Assembly: GCF_001013475.1 (NCBI RefSeq)
Contig: NZ_JZEF01000005.1
Coordinates: forward strand, 1 to 64,000
DNA from: Xanthomonas arboricola pv. juglandis
GTDB lineage: Bacteria; Pseudomonadota; Gammaproteobacteria; Xanthomonadales; Xanthomonadaceae
Length of the DNA: 64,000 nucleotides
Reading direction: 5' to 3'
The notes under the pieces were generated by a model. It was not told the DNA's origin. It saw nothing but the letters and a program-made list of their open reading frames with translations, and made no database searches. Numbering within the stretch: position 1 is the first letter of the stretch; the number at the start of each line of letters is the position of its first letter. A program made the position numbers and the translations under genes. This document shows positions 19,106-27,140 of this stretch, in pieces.

Positions 19106-20403
19106 ATATCGATCGTCTATTGCAGGCCCGCGCCGCCGAAGGCCGCCCCTTGCGTGTTGGCCTGTACGGCGCCGGCTTCATGGCGCGCGGCATCGTCAAC
19201 CAGATCGCGCATTCGGTGCCGGGCATGCGGGTGTCGGTGATCTGCAACCGGAGCGTGGACAAGGCGCTGGAAGCCTACCGCCAGGCTGGCCAGCACGCAC
19301 GCGTAGTGGATGGCGCCAGCGAGTTGAAGCGCCAGATCGCTGCCGGCATTCCCGCCGTGACCGATGACCCTGCACTGCTGTACGAATGCGATGCGCTGGA
19401 CTGCCTGATCGATGCCACCGGCGCCATCGACTATGGTGCGCGCATCAGTCTGGGCGCCATCGCCCACGGCCGCCACATGGTCACCATGAATGCCGAACTC
19501 GACGGCACCGTCGGCCCGCTGCTCAAGCGCAAGGCCGATGCAGCCGGGGTGATCTTCAGCGCCTGCGATGGCGACCAGCCCGGCGTGCAGATGAACCTGT
19601 ACCGGTTCGTGCGTTCGATCGGCCTGACGCCGCTGCTGTGCGGCAACATCAAGAGCCTGCAGGACCCGTATCGCACACCGGCGACACAGGCCGGTTTCGC
19701 AGCGAAGTGGGGCCAGGACCCGCATATGGTCACCAGTTTTGCCGACGGCACCAAGATCAGCTTCGAGCAGGCGATCGTGGCCAATGGCACCGGCATGTCG
19801 ATCCTGCAGCGCGGCATGACCGGCTATGAGCATCGCGCACATGTCGACGAACTGACCCGGCGCTACGACATCGAGGCCTTGCGTGCGGTGGGCGGCGCGG
19901 TGGATTACGTGGTCGGCGCCCTGCCCTCGCCCGGCGTGTTCGTGCTGGCCAGCCACGACGATGCCGGGCAGCAGCACTACCTCAATCTCTACAAGCTCGG
20001 CGAAGGCCCGCTGTACAGCTTCTACGCCCCGTACCACCTCTGCCACTTCGAAGTCCCGCTGTCGGTGGCGCGGGTGGTGCTGCTGGGCGATGCGGTGCTG
20101 CAACCGCTGGGGGCACCGCTGGTGGAAGTGATTGCCACCGCCAAGCGCGACCTGGCCATCGGCGAAACCATCGACGGACTCGGCGGCTACATGAGCTACG
20201 GCCAGTGCGAGCGCGCCGATATCACCGCAAACGCACGGCTGCTGCCGATGGGCGTGGCCGAAGGCTGCGTGCTGCGGCATGCGGTGGCCAAGGATCAGGT
20301 GCTGACCTACGACGATGTGCAGTTGCCGGCCAACCGCCTGATCGATCGCCTGCGTGCCGAGCAGGCCAGCGTCTTTGCCGACGCTGCGGAACTGGCCGCC
20401 TGA
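19102..20403 (+). CDS. NAD(P)-dependent oxidoreductase with SAF domain
   Basis: A 433-residue protein related to homoserine dehydrogenase. The N-terminal Rossmann fold is shown by GLYGAGFMARGIVNQI, with DALDCLIDATGAIDYG as the next cofactor-binding segment. The C-terminal part (GQCERADITANARLLPMG through YDDVQLPA) has the SAF-domain character seen in sugar-modifying relatives. It overlaps the epimerase remnant by four bases (ATGA). It looks intact, although the upstream steps of its presumed CDP-sugar pathway are destroyed, so it may be on its way to loss or may serve another route. The substrate is unknown. Confidence 0.8.
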   Translation: MNIDRLLQARAAEGRPLRVGLYGAGFMARGIVNQIAHSVPGMRVSVICNRSVDKALEAYRQAGQHARVVDGASELKRQIAAGIPAVTDDPALLYECDALDCLIDATGAIDYGARISLGAIAHGRHMVTMNAELDGTVGPLLKRKADAAGVIFSACDGDQPGVQMNLYRFVRSIGLTPLLCGNIKSLQDPYRTPATQAGFAAKWGQDPHMVTSFADGTKISFEQAIVANGTGMSILQRGMTGYEHRAHVDELTRRYDIEALRAVGGAVDYVVGALPSPGVFVLASHDDAGQQHYLNLYKLGEGPLYSFYAPYHLCHFEVPLSVARVVLLGDAVLQPLGAPLVEVIATAKRDLAIGETIDGLGGYMSYGQCERADITANARLLPMGVAEGCVLRHAVAKDQVLTYDDVQLPANRLIDRLRAEQASVFADAAELAA

Positions 20404-20434
20404 GCGCAGGGACACGGCCGGCGTCCGCGTACCG

Positions 20435-21494
20435 ATGCCGCAGCCGATGGTCGCGCTGCCTGCCTGTCCCACCATCCGCGTCCTGCAGGCCGGGCGTGCG
20501 CTGGCCGCCACGATGGTGGTGCTCAGCCACAGCGTGCTGCCCACCACGCATCTGGTGCAGCCGCTACCGGCATGGCTGGCCGCGGCGCTGGCGCACGGCT
20601 ATCTGGGTGTGGATTTCTTCTTCGTGCTGTCGGGCTTCATCATCTACTACGTCAACCATGCCGGCGCGGACACGCCGGGCTGGAGCTGCGATTACGCCAG
20701 CAGCCGCATCAGCCGCATCTATCTGCCGTACTGGCCGGTGGGTGTTGCGTTGGCATTGGCCTATACGCTGCGGCCCAGCCTGGACGATGGGGACATGGGC
20801 TGGTCCTGGTTTGCCACGCTGACCCTGCTGCCGGTGGGTGGGCAATCCGCGTTGGGCGTTGCGTGGACGCTGAGTTACGAGCTGATGTTCTATGCACTGG
20901 CGTGGCTGTTCTTCCGTAGCGGGCATCCGCTGCGCTGCGCGCTGCTCTGGGCCGGCGTGACGCTGCTGTACGCGGCGCTTGGGGGCGCCGTTCGCGCAAC
21001 CGGTGGAAGTTTCCTGGCGGGCGTTGTTGTTGCATCCCATCGCGCTGGAATTCGTGTTCGGCATGCTGGCGGCACGCGCGGTACTGAGCGCTGCAGCATG
21101 GACGCTATGGGTCAGCGCTGCAGTCGCGGTCGTGGCATCGACGTGTTTCGTGTTCGATGGCATGCAACGCGTGCATTCGCCATTGTTCGGCTTGGCGATC
21201 GCTGGCGCAGTGGTCGGCCTGGTGCGCGCGGAATGGCGCGGCTGGCTGCGTATCGGCCCGGCGCTGCTATTGCTCGGCAATACGTCGTATGCGATCTACC
21301 TGGTGCATATGCCGTTGATGTCGCTGGTGGCACGCACCACGCGGCGGATGGGGACGACGCTGTCCACCTGGCCGGTGAACCTGCTGCTCAGCGTGAGCGC
21401 CGCGCTGCTGCTCGGCGTGAACTATCACCTGTGCTACGAGCGCATCGCATTGCGGCATGCGCGCCGCGTGTTGGCACGCCGCGTGATCCGTTGA
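20435..21494 (+). pseudogene. Acyltransferase-3 family membrane protein, broken by a +1 frameshift
   Basis: Two frames join into one acyltransferase-3 protein of about 352 residues. The first frame has RVLQAGRALAATMVVLSHS and GVDFFFVLSGFII, the family's conserved His and F-F-x-L-S-G-F signature. The second continues from GAPFAQPVEVSW through GNTSYAIYLVHMPLM to the C-terminus. The frames meet at a run of five G (20981-20985). Four G would restore a single frame, and the total length of 1060 bases is one more than a multiple of three. Such enzymes O-acetylate surface sugars in the inner membrane. Either a fixed mutation, a phase-variable tract or a sequencing error. Confidence 0.85.
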
Positions 21495-21550
21495 AGTTTT
21501 ACGCCCAAGCCGCGCGTGGATCGGCGCGCACGGCGCTAGGCAAATTGCGT

Positions 21551-21762
21551 TCAACCGACCGCCTGCTCCAACGCCATGCCGAAGCGCTCGTCGCAATGCG
21601 CTGCCGCCTCGGATAAGGCAGCGTCCACCAGGCCTGCCGCTGCAAGTCCAACTTCAGTCCGTAAACCCGATCCAGGTCCAGCCGCTGCGCCGCGACCAGG
21701 GGCGCGCAATCGATCAGCGGCATGTAGGCCACGCGCAATACGGGGAGGTCGGCTTGGCTCAT
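21551..21762 (-). pseudogene. nrtA: N-terminal stump of a nitrate ABC transporter binding protein (NrtA-like)
   Basis: From the ATG at 21762 the sequence LPVLRVAYMPLIDCAPLVAA is the conserved start of CmpA/NrtA-type solute-binding proteins, normally about 380-450 residues long. Similarity ends after about 48 residues (QRQAWWTLPY). A different frame then reads LSEAAAHCDERFGMALEQ... to a stop at 21551, which looks like the tail of another, deleted gene. The stump starts 5 bases after the nasT stop, as expected for a nitrate-assimilation operon. The transporter and presumably the downstream reductase genes are gone. Confidence 0.82.
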
Positions 21763-21766
21763 GTGT

Positions 21767-22150
21767 TCATCCCAGCAACTCGGCCATGGCCACGATGCGT
21801 CGCGCCACTTCGGCCAGTTTGACGCCCTGCTTCATCGCCTGCTAGCGCAGCGCCGCATAGGCGTCGGCCTCGCTCAGGCCGCGTTTTTCCATCAGCAGGC
21901 CCTTGGCGCGATCGCTCAGCTTGCGGTCCTGCAGCGCCTGCTGCACATCGTCCAGGCGCTTGCGCATGTTGCTTTCCTGTGCAAAGCGCGCAAGCGCCAC
22001 CTGCACGATCGGCGCCAGCCGCGCCAGCGCCAGGCCATCGACCACATAGGCGGCGACGCCGGCGCCGACAGCCGCGTAACCGGCGCACGTCAGTGCCTGA
22101 CGCAGTTCGCCGATCGGCTTTTCGGTATCGTTGACCAGCAAGACACGCAT
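21767..22150 (-). pseudogene. nasT: ANTAR response regulator NasT, broken by a deletion and a nonsense codon
   Basis: The start MRVLLVNDTEKPIGELRQAL and the ANTAR helix DRKLSDRAKGLLMEKRGLSE identify NasT, the antiterminator of nitrate-assimilation genes. Two lesions are visible. First, CAGYAAVGAGVAAYVV jumps from receiver strand 1/helix 1 straight to the last receiver segment, so roughly 60 residues, including the phosphorylatable Asp, are missing in frame. Second, a TAG at 21842-21844 interrupts the ANTAR domain where Trp is expected (AALR-stop-QAMKQG). The reading beyond continues normally to a natural TGA at 21767. Confidence 0.9.
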
Positions 22151-22232
22151 TGGCGGCAGCGAGGCGTGGACGTGGCCTGATGGTGCCATGCAACATGCCG
22201 TCGGTGCGAGCCATCCTTTCGGAGTACGTCTG

Positions 22233-23234
22233 ATGCCGTTGTTCCCGCTGTTCGCAAACCTGCAAGCGCGCGCCGTGCTGGTCATCGGCGGTGGCGAGGT
22301 CGCCACGCGCAAGGTGCTGGCGCTGCTCAAGGCGGGCGCGCAGATCCGCCTGTATGCGCATGCGCTCTCGCCCGAACTGGCGGAACTGATGCAGGCCGGC
22401 CGTTTCGAACAACTGGACGGCGAGTTCGATCCCGCCTGGATCGACGACGTGTGGCTGGTGGTCGCCGCCACCGACGATGGCGAGTTGAATCAACGCGTCG
22501 CCGCTGCCGCCGGCGCGCGTCAGCGCCTGGTCAATGTGGTGGACGATGCCGAGTTGTCGACCTATCAGGTGCCGGCCATCGTGGATCGCGACCCGCTGGT
22601 CATCGCCATTTCCTCCGCCGGTGCCGCACCGATGCTGGCACGCCGCCTGCGCGAACGGCTGGAACGCGAACTGGATGTCTCGGTCGGCCGCTTCGCCGGC
22701 ATGTTCGCGCGTCACCGCGAGCGCATCCGCAGCCAGTTCCCCGACATGAACCGGCGCCGGCGCTGGTTCGATCGCGTTATCGACGGTGACGTGCCGCTGC
22801 TGCTGCAGGCCGGCAACGACGACGCAGCCGAAGGCGCCTTCATCGCGGCACTGGACGATGCCGGCGCGGTGCCGGCGCGCGGCAGCGTGCAACTGGTCGG
22901 CACCGGCCCGGGCGATCCCGGCCTGCTCACCATCAAGGCGCTGCGTGCGATGAATCTGGCCGACGTCCTGCTGATCGGCGACGACATTCCCGACGCGGTG
23001 CTGGAACTGGCAAGACGCGATGCCGCACGCCGCGCCTTGCCGCAGCAGGCCGACGCACAACAGCACCTGGTGCTGGAACTGGCCACAGAAGGCCTGCACG
23101 TGGTCGCGTTGCGCAGTGGCGCCGGTTACAGCGATGCCGATGTTGCGGCCATTGAAGCGGCGCTGCAGGCGCGCGGCCTGGCCTGCGATCGGGTGCCCGG
23201 CATTGCTGCAGGTCTTGAAAAAATCAACGCATGA
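22233..23234 (+). CDS. cysG: Siroheme synthase, dehydrogenase/ferrochelatase half plus degenerate SUMT domain
   Basis: A 333-residue protein. Residues 1-215 form a complete precorrin-2 dehydrogenase/sirohydrochlorin ferrochelatase: VIGGGEVATRK (NAD binding), VVAATDDGELNQRV (catalytic Asp) and SSAGAAPMLARRLRERLE. Residues 219-333 begin like a uroporphyrinogen-III methyltransferase (LVGTGPGDPGLLTIKALRAM), but they are only about 115 residues instead of about 240 and lack the K-G-G-D-P-x-x-F-G-R-G-G-E-E AdoMet motif. So it probably oxidises precorrin-2 and inserts iron, but cannot methylate. It is divergent from nasT, with GGAG 8 bases before the ATG. Siroheme serves sulfite and nitrite reductases. 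Confidence 0.88.
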   Translation: MPLFPLFANLQARAVLVIGGGEVATRKVLALLKAGAQIRLYAHALSPELAELMQAGRFEQLDGEFDPAWIDDVWLVVAATDDGELNQRVAAAAGARQRLVNVVDDAELSTYQVPAIVDRDPLVIAISSAGAAPMLARRLRERLERELDVSVGRFAGMFARHRERIRSQFPDMNRRRRWFDRVIDGDVPLLLQAGNDDAAEGAFIAALDDAGAVPARGSVQLVGTGPGDPGLLTIKALRAMNLADVLLIGDDIPDAVLELARRDAARRALPQQADAQQHLVLELATEGLHVVALRSGAGYSDADVAAIEAALQARGLACDRVPGIAAGLEKINA

Positions 23235-23261
23235 GCGCTGCGCGTGTGCGCTGATGGAACG

Positions 23262-23624
23262 TCAGGCCTTCGGAAAGCGCTTGCGCGCACTGTCACGCAC
23301 ATCGATATCGAAGCTCACCTGCAACGCCGTCGGTTCAGCATGACCAGCACCGGCATCGAAGCTGAAGCGCAATCCCTCGCGGCTGGGCAATTGCCGTGCA
23401 TGCTGTTCCAGCGCATCGCGCGGCACCGACAACTGCCAATGCTCGGCAGTGCAATTGCAGGCCGCGTCACCATCGCTCAGGCTGACGCTGTGGCGCAACA
23501 GTCGTGCGCCCTGCCCGCTCGGCAAGCGGCTCAGATTCTCGACCGTGCGTCCGGCAAGCAAGTCGGCCAATTCGGCTTCGTCGATGCGGAAGCGCAGCTG
23601 CTGAGCTTCAATCTGGATTTTCAT
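23262..23624 (-). CDS. Conserved small protein of unknown function (DUF7009-like)
   Basis: A 120-residue soluble protein beginning MKIQIEAQQLRFRIDEAEL, which resembles the DUF7009 pattern of small beta-rich proteins. It carries a CNC pair in DAACNCTAEHW. Its ATG lies inside the last codons of mobA (17-base overlap), so it is translationally coupled and is the third gene of a moeA-mobA-orf operon. This suggests, without proof, a link to molybdenum-cofactor metabolism. Confidence 0.75.
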   Translation of the reverse strand: MKIQIEAQQLRFRIDEAELADLLAGRTVENLSRLPSGQGARLLRHSVSLSDGDAACNCTAEHWQLSVPRDALEQHARQLPSREGLRFSFDAGAGHAEPTALQVSFDIDVRDSARKRFPKA

Positions 23625-24177
23625 GGATGAGCTGACTCCACTGCTCGGGCGTGTTGCAATTGACGAACGCGGCGCGTTCGCTGGCGGTGACAGCGATGCG
23701 ATGGCATTGCAGCGCAGCCTGCAGGGCGCGCAGCGAGCGTGACGAACCAGTTCCTGCCATCAGCGCAGTGAGCGCCTCACGCACAACGTCATCTACGTAT
23801 AGCCGCATCGGCAGCATCTGGTCTTCAAAGGTAACGCAGCGCCGATGCGGTGGCGCCAGCAGCCGATCCAGCAATGACCGGGACAGCAGCGGCATGTCGA
23901 CCGGCACCACCACCAGCGTCGTTGCATCGGCGAGCTGATCGATCACGCTGGCCAGGCCGCCGAGCGGCCCCAGGTCCGGCTGCGCGTCGGCAATGCCGGC
24001 GTAGTCCGGGCGATCGCCGCTGATCACCACCTTGTGCGCGCCGGCATCGCGCAGCAACGCCTGCATCTGCTCCAGCAATGGACGTCCGCGCCACTGCAGC
24101 AGCGCCTTGTCCTGCCCCATCCGCGAGGAACGGCCGCCGGCCAGCACCACGCCCGTCCATGCAGGCCTCGCGCTCAT
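23608..24177 (-). CDS. mobA: Molybdenum cofactor guanylyltransferase MobA
   Basis: A 189-residue cytosolic enzyme that attaches GMP to Mo-molybdopterin to form the MGD cofactor used by DMSO-reductase-family enzymes. The nucleotide-binding start GVVLAGGRSSRMGQDKALLQW is diagnostic, with DLGPLGGLASV and VVPVDMPLLS as further conserved blocks. The ATG at 24177 puts the loop at residue about 10; longer in-frame readings lack family character. It lies 46 bases after moeA on the same strand. Nitrate reductase, its best-known client, appears to be deleted nearby, so other molybdoenzymes must be the clients. Confidence 0.92.
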   Translation of the reverse strand: MSARPAWTGVVLAGGRSSRMGQDKALLQWRGRPLLEQMQALLRDAGAHKVVISGDRPDYAGIADAQPDLGPLGGLASVIDQLADATTLVVVPVDMPLLSRSLLDRLLAPPHRRCVTFEDQMLPMRLYVDDVVREALTALMAGTGSSRSLRALQAALQCHRIAVTASERAAFVNCNTPEQWSQLIHENPD

Positions 24178-24223
24178 GCCGCCTGCTCGCCGGCACGGCA
24201 TCGCACGACGTGCAAGTGCAGGC

Positions 24224-25477
24224 TCATGGCGCGATCGCCGGTGCAGCCGGCTGCAGATGGCCCAGCCCGAACACCTGCGCCGTCGTACCGGGCGCGGCAC
24301 CTTCATCCTGCGGCTCCAGTACGGCCCACGCATTGGCCTGCAACAACGGCGCCACGCGGAACGACTCCTGCTGCGGCAGGATCTGCACGCAGAGCACGCC
24401 GGCAGCGCTGCAGGTCAAACGTGCGCGCAGGTGCTGCCGCCACAGCGGTCGTGCCTGCATCGGCGTTTCCAGCACAACCTGCAAGCCGCGCTCGGCCGGC
24501 ATGCCAAGCAAACCGCGCAGCGCCGGCTCCACGAAAAAGCGCAGCCCGGCAGCGCTGGCCATCGGATTGCCCGGCAAACCGACATACAGCGCACCGTCTG
24601 CGAAGCGCGCCAGCAACACCGGTTTGCCCGGCCGCACCGCAACCTTGTGGAATAGCACCGCCGCGCCATGCCGTACCAAGGCATCGGGCACGAAATCGTA
24701 GCGACCGCGCGACACCGCACCGGTGCTCAGAATCACCTCGGCGCCCGCATCGCGCGCCTGCGCAAGCGCCAGATCGAAGCCGGCATCGTCATCGCCCACC
24801 TGCCCATGCCAGACCAGTTCGGTACCGGCTGCACGCAGCTGGCTGAGCAGATAGCTGCTGGTGCCATCGCGAATCTGGCCAGGCCGCAACGGCTGCGCCG
24901 GATCGCCGATCAACTCGCGGCCGGTCGCAATCAAGGCCACACGCGGACGCCGTACCACCTGCACCCGCGCACAGCCCAGCCCGGCCAACAGCATCAGGTG
25001 CGCGGCGCGCAGCACGGTGCCGGCCTCGATCACGCGATCGTGCAAGGCCACATCTTCCCCACGTCGACGAATATGCTGACCGGCGCGGATATCGGCGCGC
25101 AGCCGGATGCGGCCGGGCCGCGCGCCATCGTGCGCCAGCACGTCCACCTGCTCGATCGGCACCACTGCATCGGCACCGGCAGGCAAGCCGGCACCGGTCA
25201 TGATTTCCCACGCGCTGCCCGCCGTGATGCCACCTACATCTTCGCCTGCGGCAACGCTGCCACCGATCACATGTTCGCTGCCGACGATCGCGCCACGGCC
25301 GGCCGTGACCAACGCAAATCCATCCATCGCGCTGTTGTCGAACGCCGGCAACTCGGCCGGGCTCGACAACGCCTGCGCAAGCACACGCCCCTCGGCATCG
25401 GCACTGTCCACCCACTCGCCGGCAAGCATGGCGATCTGCCGATGGACAATCGCAAGTGCGTCGGCGTAGCTGATCAT
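24224..25477 (-). CDS. moeA: Molybdopterin molybdotransferase MoeA (paralogue 1)
   Basis: A 417-residue enzyme that inserts molybdate into adenylylated molybdopterin. Family blocks: PAFDNSAMDGFAL, ITAGSAWEIMTGAGLPAGAD, RRRGEDV and YVGLPGNPMAS. Two motifs differ from the usual form: ATGREL instead of TGDEL, and STGAVSRGRYDFVPDA instead of the common G-G-V-S-x-G-x-x-D-Y. The second acidic position is kept, so activity is plausible but specificity may differ. First gene of the operon with mobA. A second, more canonical copy lies at 31314-32552. The ATG at 25477 is preferred to the TTG six bases upstream. Confidence 0.9.
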   Translation of the reverse strand: MISYADALAIVHRQIAMLAGEWVDSADAEGRVLAQALSSPAELPAFDNSAMDGFALVTAGRGAIVGSEHVIGGSVAAGEDVGGITAGSAWEIMTGAGLPAGADAVVPIEQVDVLAHDGARPGRIRLRADIRAGQHIRRRGEDVALHDRVIEAGTVLRAAHLMLLAGLGCARVQVVRRPRVALIATGRELIGDPAQPLRPGQIRDGTSSYLLSQLRAAGTELVWHGQVGDDDAGFDLALAQARDAGAEVILSTGAVSRGRYDFVPDALVRHGAAVLFHKVAVRPGKPVLLARFADGALYVGLPGNPMASAAGLRFFVEPALRGLLGMPAERGLQVVLETPMQARPLWRQHLRARLTCSAAGVLCVQILPQQESFRVAPLLQANAWAVLEPQDEGAAPGTTAQVFGLGHLQPAAPAIAP

Positions 25478-25688
25478 GAGCAAGGCACGGTCGACCGGTG
25501 GATGACCTGGCTAGGATACCGGCCCCCGACGCGGCGGGTACAGGCGCAGCGATCGCGGCATCATCGCATCCTGCTGCATGCGCGCCCTCGTCTCGACCAG
25601 TGCGCACGTCGCTTGAAGCCGCTAGAACGCAGCGCCTACACGGCAGATCGCACAGTGGCACGTAGTTCCCCCACGGTATCTGTGCCGC

Positions 25689-25976
25689 ATGCAACTCGTC
25701 GACCTTGTGGGCCGGCTCGCCAGTGCCGTCCTGATTGCCACCTTGATCCGTCAGATCTACAAGCAATGGCGCTCGGATGCGGCACAGGGCGTGTCGCGCT
25801 GGCTGTTCATCGGCCAGATCAGCGCCTCGGTGCTGTTCATCCTCTACAGCTACCTGGTCGGCAATGCCGTGTTTATCGTCAGCAACGTGTTGATCCTGCT
25901 GACCGCCCTCACCGGGCATGTGCTGCACCGGATCAAGCAGCGTCGGATGGAGCGTCACGCGGGCAGTATCGGCTAG
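25689..25976 (+). CDS. SemiSWEET/PQ-loop family small membrane transporter
   Basis: A 95-residue protein with three hydrophobic segments: LVGRLASAVLIATLI, WLFIGQISASVLFILYSYLVG and AVFIVSNVLILLTALTGHVL. That is the single triple-helix bundle of bacterial SemiSWEETs, which act as dimers. The R-Q-I-Y-K-Q-W-R-S-D-A-A-Q-G-V-S segment after helix 1 matches the family's post-helix loop. A sugar or other small solute is the likely cargo. It is convergent with xthA, with only 10 bases between the stops. Confidence 0.75.
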   Translation: MQLVDLVGRLASAVLIATLIRQIYKQWRSDAAQGVSRWLFIGQISASVLFILYSYLVGNAVFIVSNVLILLTALTGHVLHRIKQRRMERHAGSIG

Positions 25977-25986
25977 CGTTGCCGCG

Positions 25987-26979
25987 TTATTTGGCGCTTT
26001 TCTTCGCCAGCTTGCGCGGCTTGGCGGGTGCGATTGACTTGCTGGCGACAGACCGCGTTGCGGCCTTTTTCGCCGCGGTCTTGGGCGTTTTCTTCGTCGT
26101 GGACTTGCGTGCCGGGCTTGCCTTTGCCACGGCCCGCTTCCGTGGCCTGGGCACAGCCTTGGCCTGCGCTGCTGGCTCGGCTACCGCTTCGGGCACACGG
26201 ACGCTGATCCAGGTCGGCGCGTGATCGCTGGCCTTTTCCAGTGCACGTACCCACTTGTCCACGCCGGCGTCCTGCAGCCCGAGCGCCAGGGTGCGATTGA
26301 GCAGCAGATGATCGATGCGCAAGCCGCGATCGCGCGCAAAATGCTGGCGAAAATAATCCCAGAAGGTGTAAATCGGCGTTTCGCCATGCACTGCAAGCAG
26401 GCTGTCGGTCCAGCCCTGCTCGAGCAGGGTCTGGTACGCCTGGCGACTCTCCGGCTGCAGCAACGCATCCTTGCGCCAGCCCTTGGGGTCGTAGATGTCG
26501 GCATCGGTCGGCACCACGTTGAAATCGCCGATCAGTGCTACCGGGTGCGGTAGGTCCACCAGCGTCCTGGCGTGCCGGATCAAGCGTTGAAACCACGCCA
26601 GCTTGTAGTCGAACTTCGGCCCGGGCTGCGGATTGCCATTGGGCAGATACAGGCAGGCCACCACTACCCCGTGAATTGCAGCTTCCAGATAACGGCTCTG
26701 GGTATCGCCGCGGTCCCACGGCAGCCCGCGACGGATTTCGACCGGATCGGCGCCGCGCGCCAGCAATGCCACACCGTTCCACGACTTCTCGCCTTGCCAG
26801 ATGACGCCATAGCCGGCATCGCGGATCGCCTGTTGCGGAAAGGCATCCTGCGTGGCTTTCAATTCCTGCAGGCCGACGATATCCGGTTGCTCGCGCTGTA
26901 GCCATTCCAGCAGATGCGGCAGCCGGCTAGTGATGCCATTGACGTTGAATGTCGCGATCTTGCGGGTGGTGGCGGACAT
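25987..26979 (-). CDS. xthA: Exodeoxyribonuclease III with a basic C-terminal tail
   Basis: A 330-residue AP endonuclease/3'-5' exonuclease for base-excision repair. The catalytic signatures are all present: FNVNGI, GLQELK (metal-binding Glu), YLPNGNP, GDFNVVP (Asp/Asn) and SDHAP (Asp-His). The family core is about 260 residues. The remaining roughly 65 residues are a Lys/Ala/Pro/Arg-rich tail (for example KKTPKTAAKKAAT) that resembles histone-H1-like DNA-binding tails. The tail may tether the enzyme to DNA. The start at MSATTRKIATF is chosen over an upstream in-frame codon. Confidence 0.92.
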   Translation of the reverse strand: MSATTRKIATFNVNGITSRLPHLLEWLQREQPDIVGLQELKATQDAFPQQAIRDAGYGVIWQGEKSWNGVALLARGADPVEIRRGLPWDRGDTQSRYLEAAIHGVVVACLYLPNGNPQPGPKFDYKLAWFQRLIRHARTLVDLPHPVALIGDFNVVPTDADIYDPKGWRKDALLQPESRQAYQTLLEQGWTDSLLAVHGETPIYTFWDYFRQHFARDRGLRIDHLLLNRTLALGLQDAGVDKWVRALEKASDHAPTWISVRVPEAVAEPAAQAKAVPRPRKRAVAKASPARKSTTKKTPKTAAKKAATRSVASKSIAPAKPRKLAKKSAK

Positions 26980-27140
26980 GGGTGAGCGACCAGGCATGCG
27001 TAGCTGCGCAGCATCGTCGCCATGGCATTAAGCAGATGCTCAAGCGAGGTGAAGCTCCGCTGCAGATCGGCACACGCACTCACGCCTCGCAAACCATCAG
27101 CCTCCGTAGCCTGACCCCACCACTCATTGTTGGAGATCGC

